This document shows, piece by piece, positions 1 to 5,026 of a DNA stretch of 5,026 nucleotides. This stretch comes from Planctomycetota bacterium (lineage in GTDB: Bacteria; Planctomycetota; Phycisphaerae; UBA1845), in contig JADFHG010000312.1 in assembly GCA_022567365.1 (NCBI GenBank), positions 1-5,026 of the forward strand. Direction: 5' to 3'. The notes below the pieces were generated by a model. That model was not told the origin of the DNA. It ran no database searches and saw only the letters and a list, made by a program, of their open reading frames with translations. Every line of letters begins with the position of its first letter. Position 1 is the stretch's first letter. The position numbers and the translations under genes were made by a program.

Positions 1-649
1 TAGCGCCACTGCCGCGCTCGACCGCCCAGAGCGCACCCAGAAACCCCGGCGCATAGAGCGCCGCGACCGGGCGATTCGCGACGAGCATCCCGAACAACAG
101 CGCCGCGACGGCAAGGTCCCCGCGGCGACGCAACCGTCCGTACTTGAAGATCACGTACGCAGCAGCCATGAGTAAGAGCAGCGATGGGGCGTAGACCTCG
201 GGGAGGACGGTGCTTAGCCAAACGGTTCCCTTGGTGGTCAAGAGCAAACCACCGGCCGCGGCAATGGCTACGTGCAGCCCGATGCGAACGAGCAGCACGA
301 TGAGCAGCCAAACCGAAGCCACCATGCAGGCGCAGCACGCAGCGGAAACAACGGCAGCGGGCTCGGCGAAGAAGAAGACCCGGCAGAGTAGCCCGAGAAC
401 CAGGGCGTACCCGCCGTATCCCGGTGGATGGGCAATGCCCCATACCGCCGCCGCCGTTTGGAGGTCGCCGGGATCCCCGGGGTAGATGTGGTAGACGACC
501 CGTGGAACGGCCACGGCGACAACCAAGATCAGGGCGAGCGCCGTGATCAATCGTTCAAACGCACTCAGTCGCCGCCACGACGGCACGGGGTCGCTCGACA
601 CGCCCGGCGATGCGGACGCAACCTCATCCGCCGTGCTCGAAACGCCCAT
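1..649 (-). CDS. DUF2723 (TMEM260-like) polytopic membrane protein, N-terminal part
   Basis: The reading frame starts at ATG 649 and stays open for 216 codons to the left edge, so the C-terminus is missing. Residues 1-33 are polar and probably cytoplasmic. Hydrophobic segments follow at about 34-53, 79-95, 97-122, 127-148, 153-168 and 178-190. After the first helix come GDPGDLQTA (58-66) and AHPPGYGGY (73-81). The acidic loop followed by HPPGY is the hallmark I recognise for DUF2723 (PF11028), a GT-C-like family that includes TMEM260, known as an O-mannosyltransferase. LPEVYAPS (149-156) and ANRP (191-194) also fit that family. A role in transferring a lipid-linked sugar to exported protein is inferred, not shown. 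The start lies three bases after the stop of the preceding ESCRT-III-like gene, with only a weak upstream AAGG, so translation may be coupled. DUF2723 assignment is fairly sure; the substrate is unknown. Confidence 0.8.
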   Translation of the reverse strand, partial: MGVSSTADEVASASPGVSSDPVPSWRRLSAFERLITALALILVVAVAVPRVVYHIYPGDPGDLQTAAAVWGIAHPPGYGGYALVLGLLCRVFFFAEPAAVVSAACCACMVASVWLLIVLLVRIGLHVAIAAAGGLLLTTKGTVWLSTVLPEVYAPSLLLLMAAAYVIFKYGRLRRRGDLAVAALLFGMLVANRPVAALYAPGFLGALWAVERGSGA

Positions 650-652
650 TGC

Positions 653-1255
653 CTATTTCTGCCTTTCGCTCGGCTGCTTGAGCGAGTCGAGCTCCGCCCG
701 AAGACCGGCGAGCTTGTCGAGTTCCTTTTGATGCTCGGCCTCAGCCTCGGCCTCGATCAGGCGATCGATCTCCTCGTCGGAAACCACTTCGGCGCTCACA
801 TCGACGTTGTCTCCGGCCATCTCTTCGACGGAGTCCAGGAACATGCCCATGCGTTCCTCCATCGTTTCGGATTGGAGCATCGCCTTTTCCCACTCCGCCT
901 GGGTCGCGACGAGGTCGGTCTCTCCGAAGAGCTTGCCGATCTCGCTCGCCATCATGCCCATGCTGGCGGCGAAATCGGCGGTGGCTTCCGCCTGGCGTTT
1001 GATCAGCAGGGCGTTCTTGATGGAGAGCAACTGCCGTTCGAGCACACGTCGGATCGTCGCGGTTTTCTTCAGCGAATTGCGGATGAAGTTGTATTGGTTG
1101 GTGTCCCCGATTTTCTTGGCGCGCTGGGCGTGCTTGATGAACTCGTCCTGAAACTTGGCTTGTTCCCGGATGGACTTCTCGATCCTGCGGATTCCCTGGC
1201 GGATCTTGATGTCGCGTTCAATGCGGCGTTCGTCGGCGGATTTGAATAAAGCCAT
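653..1255 (-). CDS. ESCRT-III (Vps2/CHMP)-like helical protein
   Basis: This is a 200-residue, highly charged protein with no signal peptide or membrane helix. It opens with MALFKSADERR, a short hydrophobic plus basic start like that of ESCRT-III proteins. A long predicted helical hairpin covers about 8-95 (turn near KKIGDTNQ, 47-54), then a Met/Ala-rich helix 96-110 (ASMGMMASEIGKLF), a helix 115-130, and a helix 131-147 (MEERMGMFLDSVEEM). An acidic segment 155-175 (VVSDEEIDRLIEAEAEAE) leads to LRAELDSLK (185-193), which resembles a MIM1 motif. Order, spacing and the RR near 69-70 match my memory of Vps2/CHMP2. Proteins of that family polymerise on and remodel membranes; that role here is inferred. 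ATG 1255 is preferred over 1330 because GGAA lies just upstream and the 25 extra residues look like translated intergenic DNA. It lies 78 bases after the related gene 1334-1945 and 3 bases before the DUF2723 gene. A generic coiled-coil protein is the alternative. Confidence 0.72.
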   Translation of the reverse strand: MALFKSADERRIERDIKIRQGIRRIEKSIREQAKFQDEFIKHAQRAKKIGDTNQYNFIRNSLKKTATIRRVLERQLLSIKNALLIKRQAEATADFAASMGMMASEIGKLFGETDLVATQAEWEKAMLQSETMEERMGMFLDSVEEMAGDNVDVSAEVVSDEEIDRLIEAEAEAEHQKELDKLAGLRAELDSLKQPSERQK

Positions 1256-1306
1256 AGTGCGTTCCGAAATCAGATCGACAGACCATAAAGACACTGTCTT
1301 GGCTGC

Positions 1307-1325
1307 GCGTCGCGTACGGCGACGC
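1307..1325. other. Hairpin between the two small ESCRT-III-like genes
   Basis: GCGTCGC (1307-1313) and GCGACGC (1319-1325) are perfect reverse complements around a five-base loop, giving a seven-pair GC-rich stem that begins about nine bases after the stop codon of the upstream gene. No T-run follows on the minus strand, so it is not a standard intrinsic terminator. It could protect the upstream message end or attenuate read-through. The stem is seen directly; any function is inference. Confidence 0.35.
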
Positions 1326-1333
1326 TGCACACG

Positions 1334-1945
1334 CTATCCCTCCTCCGCCGCGTGCCTTTCCCGGACGGTGCGATCCGCCTCGTCAAAACCTTCGGCCGCG
1401 TCCTGAATGATCCCCTCGTCCATCTTGGCCCACACGCCAAGCACGGATTCGCCGGCCTCGCTCAGTCCCAGGGCACCCTCGTCCACCTCGCTGCCGATGG
1501 CGAGCACTTCGTCGAGCCGCTCCTGGTAGATCTCGGATCGTACCGCGTCGGTTTCGATCAACTTTCCCAGCCGCAGCATGTCCGACTCGCTGATGAGCCC
1601 GAGCTTCGATCGGTTTCCGGCGCGGTCGGCGTTTTCCCGCAGCATGCGCAGGCGGGTGACGGTCATCATCTCCTTGCTTCGAATGTTGAGCTGGCGCGCG
1701 AGCATGAGCTGCTCGGTGGTCCGCATCTCGAATTCCTGCGCGAGGACACGGCGCACTTCGGGCGTCGTTTCCTTCGCGCCGCGGTCAAACAGCTCCTGTT
1801 TGTCCTTGCCCAGCTTGGTCACCTTCCTCAGCAGTTGGTTGCGGTCCTTCTCGAGGAGCAACTCCTGACGGCGCAGCTCGGCGCGGGTCATCTGCGAGAT
1901 CGGTTTCTTTCGTTTGGTGAGCCATTCGAGAAACGCCATCGGCAT
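1334..1945 (-). CDS. ESCRT-III-like helical protein, paralogous to the helical domain of the 498-aa protein
   Basis: This 203-residue protein is almost wholly helical and charged, without signal peptide or membrane segment. It begins MPMAFLEWLTKRKKP, an amphipathic basic start. A long helical hairpin runs from about 19 to 108 with a break at RGAKETTPEVRR (55-66). Shorter helices follow at about 119-131 (SESDMLRLGKLI) and 133-150, then an acidic, weakly hydrophobic tail 152-203. The stretch ELFDRGAKETTPEVRRVLAQ aligns by eye with ELLKQGREATSAVPRRRLAA in the neighbouring 498-residue protein, at the same place in the hairpin, so the two are probably paralogues. A membrane-remodelling polymer subunit is the inferred role. 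The frame is open up to 2176, but that extension runs through REP-like hairpins and reads as noise. ATG 1945 is chosen because GGGA lies five bases upstream; ATG 1939 is the alternative. Family assignment is weaker than for the 200-residue neighbour. Confidence 0.62.
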   Translation of the reverse strand: MPMAFLEWLTKRKKPISQMTRAELRRQELLLEKDRNQLLRKVTKLGKDKQELFDRGAKETTPEVRRVLAQEFEMRTTEQLMLARQLNIRSKEMMTVTRLRMLRENADRAGNRSKLGLISESDMLRLGKLIETDAVRSEIYQERLDEVLAIGSEVDEGALGLSEAGESVLGVWAKMDEGIIQDAAEGFDEADRTVRERHAAEEG

Positions 1946-2022
1946 CGGTGTCCCGGGTCTGTCGTCTAGAAGCCTATTGAAACAGTTGAAGACGAGACGT
2001 TTCTCAGGCTCCAGGAAACACC

Positions 2023-2040
2023 GGCAAGCGACAGCTTGCC
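2023..2040. repeat. Hairpin GGCAAGC-GACA-GCTTGCC
   Basis: A perfect seven-pair stem with a four-base GACA loop lies in the gap upstream of the 203-residue gene. It is followed by CGTGG and flanked by non-coding sequence. Its form resembles dispersed intergenic palindromes of GC-rich bacteria, but there is only one copy here, so calling it a genomic repeat is inference. No T-run follows on either strand. Confidence 0.45.
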
Positions 2041-2111
2041 CGTGGCCCCCATCCCTCGATTGATGTGTGTCGGGCCAGCAGAATCGTGTTTCACAAATCC
2101 CACGATTACCT

Positions 2112-2200
2112 GAGCCGCAGGCTTCAGCCTGCGCGGAGTCGCAAGGATCGATAGGGGGCACGAAAATTCGTAACACCGCGCGGGCTGAAGCCCGCGGCTC
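2112..2200. repeat. Inverted pair of REP-like palindromes
   Basis: The 25-base unit GAGCCGCAGGCTTCAGCCTGCGCGG at 2112-2136 recurs inverted at 2176-2200 with only two differences. Each unit is itself a hairpin: GCAGGC-TTCA-GCCTGC (2117-2132) and, on the other strand, GCGGGC-TTCA-GCCCGC (2180-2195). The two differences pair with each other in the stem, an A-T pair becoming G-C, so the structure is conserved. A spacer of 39 bases separates them. Two inverted REP-like units in an intergenic gap match the layout of a BIME, the composite element formed by REP sequences mobilised by RAYT transposases. No transposase is present here. It could also end or stabilise the message of the 498-residue gene, whose stop is about 40 bases upstream. 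Confidence 0.65.
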
Positions 2201-2239
2201 GAAGGGGAATCATAATCGTGCGACACATGAAACACGGCA

Positions 2240-3736
2240 CTAGCTCGCCTCGGGGTCCGCGGGACGGGCGTTCGGAGTTCCGTCGGTTTGCGGCGGCTCG
2301 AATGCGCCGGAATCCGCCATTTCACCCGTTGGCGCGGCGTCGCCCAACTCAGCCGTTTTCTCGCGCGGCGCCTCGGTGGGCGCCTTGGGCAACGCGGCAT
2401 CTTCCACGCGGGCGTGCGACGCCGGTTCATCGGCGGCCTCGAATTCGCTCAGGATCGCGAGTTCCTCGTCGCTCGTCATGCTCTCGGCCACGTCGCTTTC
2501 CAACCCTCCGACGAGTTCGCTATCCGCCTGGAGTGTCTCGAGCATCTCCTCCGCCCTGACCGCGTTCTCCGTCAGCTCCTCGGTATCGGGGAGTTTCGCC
2601 ATTTCTCCCTGTTGGATCAGCGTGAGATTGTGGACGTTGGTGCTCAGGATGTTCACCTGCTGGTTGAGCATCTTCGCCGTGGTGTTTTGACGCCCGATGT
2701 CTTTGCGAAGTTGTGCTAGTTGTGCGGCCAATCGCCGTCGCGGCACTGCGGACGTGGCCTCTCGCCCTTGTTTGAGGAGTTCCGCTTCTTTCTTTTCGAG
2801 TATCGTGATTTCCTCGTAAATCTTATCGCGGCGCTGGGCGAGTGCGGCCCGGCGTTCCATGAGGACGTTCATTTTCTCGACGTCGTCGCCGTCGCCGGAA
2901 AAGAGCTGTTTGATGCGATCGATGACGCTCATGGATTGCTTCTCCGCGATCGGCGTCGGCGCACCTCGATACAGCAGGAAATCCCCTTCATTTCGACTCA
3001 GCCGAAGCTCCCCGTCTTTTTTCGCCATCCGGGCGAAAGCCTCTTGCACCATCGGTTCGCCAAGGTTGACCTTCTTGGCGACCGAGGACGCGGACATCGC
3101 CCCGGTGAGCAGGTCCGTGCGGTGCGCCTCGATATAGTCGTTGACCCGCTCGATCTTTTGCGCCGTGCCCTCCGGGTCGAACATGCGGAGCACGCGCGGG
3201 TCCACGTCTTTGCTGCCGGCCTCGACGTTCCAGCCGCCGTGACCGTCCGGTTCGACCAGCACGACCGTCACGTTTGGCATGCCTAGGCTAGCCGATCGCG
3301 CCTCGTCCGTAAAACCGGACGGGCTGCACACCCCGACGAGGTGCGGCACCTTCGCGTCACCGACCACGCGGCGGATATGATCCGCCAATTCGCCCAATTC
3401 GATCGGCGGGGCGTCTCCCGTGTCGTCGGAGATGTAGTGCCCCAGCGGTGCGAGGACCGAGGCGGTCGCCACGCCCGTGCGCTTCCGCCAGAACAGCAGG
3501 CTTCGGTCGAAGGCGTGCAGCGCGACACGGCGATTCGTCGGGAGCGACTTGAGCAGCTCCCGGTCGTACATTCGTTTTTCGGCCATCAGCGCGCGGAGAC
3601 GATCACCCTCGTCGTGCTGCGCGCGTTTCCAAAACTTGCCGCGCAAAAGGCCCCCCTTGGCAGCCTCGATGTTCATTTCGACGCCCGAGAGAAAGTCGGT
3701 TTCGATTTGTAGAGCCGCAGCCGCGTCGGGCCTCAT
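2240..3736 (-). CDS. Alpha/beta domain, winged helix and ESCRT-III-like domain fusion protein
   Basis: The product has 498 residues. A charged helical N-terminus (about 1-80) leads into an alternating alpha/beta domain (about 86-190) with core strands ATASVLAPL, VPHLVGVCSP and NVTVVLVEP and the loop SGFTDEARSA (140-149); I cannot assign it. Residues 203-258 form a likely winged helix: MSASSVAKKVNLGEPMVQEA, then a basic wing and GDFLLYRG. From MSVIDRIKQLF (269-279) a second unit begins: a long helical hairpin 285-380, shorter helices 384-403 and 405-433, and an acidic Pro/Ala/Glu tail 435-498. That unit has an Snf7/ESCRT-III layout and is paralogous to the next gene downstream. An ESCRT-III plus winged-helix pairing is known in archaeal CdvB, though there the winged helix is C-terminal. 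ATG 3736 is chosen because AGGTG lies seven bases upstream; the frame extends to 3841 but would overlap the previous gene. The gene boundaries are firm, the function is inferred. Confidence 0.75.
   Translation of the reverse strand: MRPDAAAALQIETDFLSGVEMNIEAAKGGLLRGKFWKRAQHDEGDRLRALMAEKRMYDRELLKSLPTNRRVALHAFDRSLLFWRKRTGVATASVLAPLGHYISDDTGDAPPIELGELADHIRRVVGDAKVPHLVGVCSPSGFTDEARSASLGMPNVTVVLVEPDGHGGWNVEAGSKDVDPRVLRMFDPEGTAQKIERVNDYIEAHRTDLLTGAMSASSVAKKVNLGEPMVQEAFARMAKKDGELRLSRNEGDFLLYRGAPTPIAEKQSMSVIDRIKQLFSGDGDDVEKMNVLMERRAALAQRRDKIYEEITILEKKEAELLKQGREATSAVPRRRLAAQLAQLRKDIGRQNTTAKMLNQQVNILSTNVHNLTLIQQGEMAKLPDTEELTENAVRAEEMLETLQADSELVGGLESDVAESMTSDEELAILSEFEAADEPASHARVEDAALPKAPTEAPREKTAELGDAAPTGEMADSGAFEPPQTDGTPNARPADPEAS
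2942..2945 (-). promoter_or_regulatory. Possible internal ribosome binding site before the helical domain
   Basis: GGAG lies nine bases before the in-frame ATG at 2932-2930, which is residue 269 of the 498-residue protein and the exact start of its ESCRT-III-like unit (MSVIDRIKQLF). Use of this start would give a free 230-residue helical protein beside the full fusion. The motif and spacing are seen; use of the start is inference. Confidence 0.3.
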
Positions 3737-3743
3737 GCACTTA

Positions 3744-3748
3744 CACCT
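3744..3748 (-). promoter_or_regulatory. Ribosome binding site fixing the start of the 498-residue protein
   Basis: AGGTG sits seven bases before ATG 3736 in the 23-base gap after the 86-residue gene. It decides between this ATG and start codons further upstream, which would overlap the zinc-ribbon gene. Confidence 0.6.
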
Positions 3749-3759
3749 ATTGTCGCAAA

Positions 3760-4020
3760 TCAACCGCGCAGTCGCATGCCGCATTGGCCGCAAAATCGCG
3801 CGTCGCGATGCTCGACCCGGCGGCAGTTGGCCCGCGGACAAACGCGTCCCTTGGAGTTCCGGTGGCGCGGCGCTGCCGTGGTGCGGAGCCCAAACAGCCG
3901 CGCGAACCGGCGACCAACAAAACCGACCGTACCGGAAACGGCTTGGCAGAGCACGTACAGCAAGCTTATCGCGCCGGCGAGCACCATCGCCAGAACGAGC
4001 ACCAGGACGTCACCGTGCAT
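3760..4020 (-). CDS. Small membrane-anchored zinc-ribbon protein
   Basis: This 86-residue protein has a single hydrophobic helix near the N-terminus (about 5-28), then a basic linker (GRRFARLFGLR, about 36-46), and a C-terminal zinc ribbon with C61, C66, C77 and C80 ending in FCGQCGMRL. The positive charges after the helix predict a cytoplasmic ribbon tethered to the inner membrane. GGTGG lies six bases before ATG 4020. The gene starts 32 bases after the kinase stop and ends 23 bases before the 498-residue gene, so the three probably form one operon. The ribbon resembles the two at the end of the kinase (FCIACG, FCIFCG), so it may act as a membrane platform or partner for the same pathway; that is inference. 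No specific family is recognised. Confidence 0.75.
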   Translation of the reverse strand: MHGDVLVLVLAMVLAGAISLLYVLCQAVSGTVGFVGRRFARLFGLRTTAAPRHRNSKGRVCPRANCRRVEHRDARFCGQCGMRLRG

Positions 4021-4028
4021 GGTTCACC

Positions 4029-4051
4029 ACCGTTTCATCCAAACCGTTTCA
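4029..4051. repeat. Short direct repeat, ACCGTTTCA twice
   Basis: The nine bases ACCGTTTCA occur at 4029-4037 and 4043-4051, a period of 14, in the 32-base gap between the kinase gene and the small zinc-ribbon gene. The copy nearer the zinc-ribbon gene abuts its ribosome binding site. It could be a protein binding site or chance. Confidence 0.3.
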
Positions 4052-4052
4052 G

Positions 4053-5026
4053 TCAAGCCATGATCTGCAAATCGTTGCCGCAGAAGATACAAAAACGATC
4101 GCCCACGTGGACGAAGGCGTGGCAGCTCGCGCATCGAGGCACCGAGGCGACGAGCTGGCTACCGCACGCGATGCAGAACTGGTCGTCGCGATGCACGCCC
4201 GCGCCGCAGGCCGGGCATTTGTGCTGATCCACGCGCCGGGCACCGAGCGCCGGGCGGGCCGGCTCGGCAAAAACCGGTCTTGCCTCGACCGGGGTGAGCG
4301 CGGTGAGCATCTCCCTCGCCGACGCGAACCGCCGATCCTTGTGTGTATATGCGCGTGTGAAGACCTCGTCCAGGTGCGGCGGCACGTCCGACCGCAGCAT
4401 GCTCGGCGTGTCGCTGCCTTGCGGCCGTTCGCCCGTCAGCATCTCGAACAAGACGATGCCGCAAGCGTACAGGTCGCTTCGAGCATCGACGTCGAGCCCC
4501 TCCTTCTGCTCGGGAGACATGTAGGCCAGCGTCCCGGCGATGCTGCGTCCATCTTCCGTCAGCAGGCTCCCGCTTTGCATGAGCGACTGCGTGGTGTTGC
4601 CGCCGACCTTGCCCAGCCCGAAGTCGGTCACCTTGACCGCCTGTTCGGGAATCTCGCCAAGGTCCGCCAGCGGGTGGCTCAAGAGGACGTTCGCCGGTTT
4701 GATGTCTCGATGAATGAGGTCGGCGTCGTGCGCAACCGAAAGCGCGGACAGGATACCGCGCATGATGGACACCGCCGATTGGATCGGGAACGAGCCCCGC
4801 AGGCTGTCTATCGCATCGCGAAGCGTTGGTCCGTCCACGAGTTCCATGATCAGATACGGCGGGGTCGCATACGGATCGAGATCCAGCACACGCACGATGT
4901 TCGGATGTTTCAGGCCATGGACAACCACGCCCTCGCGCTGGAGGTTTCGGACGTATTGCGGATCCGTCGGCACTTTGATCGCCACCCGGTCCCCGAACAC
5001 GGGGGGTTTCGCGGACCACACCCCCC
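4053..5026 (-). CDS. Eukaryotic-type Ser/Thr protein kinase with two C-terminal zinc ribbons, N-terminus missing
   Basis: The frame is open to the right edge; the codon at 5021 is GTG inside the gene, not a start. Counting from that Val as residue 1, the visible part begins at the end of the glycine-rich loop (GVWSA). It has the ATP-binding Lys (AIK, K16), the alpha-C Glu (E30), the catalytic loop HRDIKPAN (104-111), the metal-binding DFG (133-135), the activation-segment end GTLAYMSPE (163-171) and D183 with LYACG. All key catalytic residues are present, and HRD marks an activation-loop-regulated kinase. The kinase fold ends near 245. A linker is followed by two ribbons: C269/C272 with C283/C286, and C297/C300 with C311/C314. 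No membrane helix follows. It should phosphorylate Ser/Thr on cytoplasmic proteins. The neighbouring helical proteins are possible substrates, purely from context. Confidence 0.95.
   Translation of the reverse strand, partial: GVWSAKPPVFGDRVAIKVPTDPQYVRNLQREGVVVHGLKHPNIVRVLDLDPYATPPYLIMELVDGPTLRDAIDSLRGSFPIQSAVSIMRGILSALSVAHDADLIHRDIKPANVLLSHPLADLGEIPEQAVKVTDFGLGKVGGNTTQSLMQSGSLLTEDGRSIAGTLAYMSPEQKEGLDVDARSDLYACGIVLFEMLTGERPQGSDTPSMLRSDVPPHLDEVFTRAYTHKDRRFASAREMLTALTPVEARPVFAEPARPALGARRVDQHKCPACGAGVHRDDQFCIACGSQLVASVPRCASCHAFVHVGDRFCIFCGNDLQIMA

Larger units (their letters stand above)
1946..2239. other. 294-base intergenic region rich in hairpins
   Basis: This is the only long gap between genes in the window. 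It lies between the stop of the 498-residue gene and the start of the 203-residue gene. It contains one hairpin at 2023-2040 and an inverted REP-like pair at 2112-2200. Reading frames that cross it show no plausible protein. A promoter for the two downstream helical genes and the DUF2723 gene would be expected here, but I see no convincing -35/-10 pair. Confidence 0.6.

Noticed and set aside
428..1249. Plus-strand open frame of 273 codons
   Set aside because: It lies opposite the DUF2723 and Vps2-like genes. Its product is rich in His, Arg, Leu and Phe with no recognisable domain, as expected of the complement of a GC-rich coding strand.
653..1255. PspA or Vipp1 as the identity of the small helical protein
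   Set aside because: The N-terminus typical of PspA/Vipp1 (MGIFxRxxxxxxANxxxLLDKxEDP) is absent, and the C-terminal acidic segment plus Leu-spaced motif fits the Vps2 class better. Only profile searches can settle this.
1307..1325. Standard intrinsic terminator after the 203-residue gene
   Set aside because: The stem is strong, but no T-run follows it on the minus strand.
1256..1330. Extending the Vps2-like protein upstream to 1330
   Set aside because: The extra residues are Arg-rich and translated through the 1307-1325 hairpin; MALFKSADERR is a typical ESCRT-III-like start.
1352..1969. Plus-strand open frame of 205 codons
   Set aside because: It is antisense to the 203-residue helical gene, with composition typical of an antisense shadow and no domain signal.
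1966..2110. Promoter for the two small helical genes
   Set aside because: AT-richer stretches such as TTTCAATAGGCT occur on the minus strand, but no -35/-10 pair with proper spacing stands out, and promoters of the likely host group are poorly defined.
1946..2176. Extending the 203-residue protein upstream to 2176
   Set aside because: The added 77 residues are translated from the hairpin-rich intergenic region, contain scattered Cys and Pro, and have no counterpart in the helical design. A GGGA precedes ATG 1945.
4159..5019. Minus-strand open frame of 286 codons overlapping the kinase
   Set aside because: It is a shifted frame of the kinase gene, rich in Arg and Gly, while the kinase frame has all catalytic motifs.
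1..5026. CRISPR array, tRNA, rRNA, integrase or insertion sequence
   Set aside because: No regularly spaced repeats, tRNA cloverleaf, rRNA segment or transposase motif was seen on either strand.

Overview
The window is GC-rich and tightly packed, and every gene I can support lies on the minus strand, so biological order runs from position 5026 down to 1. The base composition, a eukaryotic-type Ser/Thr kinase with C-terminal zinc ribbons, a DUF2723-type membrane protein and REP-like 'GGGCTTCAGCCC' hairpins together suggest a bacterium, most likely of the Planctomycetota or a similar group. This is inference; there is no rRNA or marker gene to settle it.

Layout in transcription order: (1) a Ser/Thr protein kinase with two C-terminal zinc ribbons, its N-terminus cut by the right edge (4053-5026); (2) an 86-residue protein with one membrane helix and a zinc ribbon (3760-4020); (3) a 498-residue protein combining an alpha/beta domain, a winged helix, an ESCRT-III-like helical domain and an acidic Pro/Ala tail (2240-3736); (4) a 294-base intergenic stretch with three strong hairpins, two of them an inverted REP-like pair; (5) a 203-residue helical protein related to the helical domain of gene 3 (1334-1945); (6) a 200-residue helical protein that looks, by eye, like a Vps2/CHMP-type ESCRT-III subunit, including a C-terminal MIM1-like motif (653-1255); (7) three bases later, the N-terminal 216 residues of a polytopic DUF2723 protein, cut by the left edge (1-649).

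The main observation is genes 3, 5 and 6: three consecutive charged, helix-rich proteins of ESCRT-III/Snf7-like layout (basic N-terminus, long helical hairpin, shorter helices, acidic C-terminal region). One is fused to a winged helix, the domain that accompanies ESCRT-III in archaeal CdvB and in ESCRT-II. Known bacterial ESCRT-III superfamily members are PspA and Vipp1, and these three do not look like either. If correct, this is a candidate multi-subunit bacterial membrane-remodelling system next to a signalling kinase and a membrane-anchored zinc-ribbon protein. The family call rests on pattern reading from memory and needs profile and structure comparison. No Vps4-type ATPase is visible in the window.
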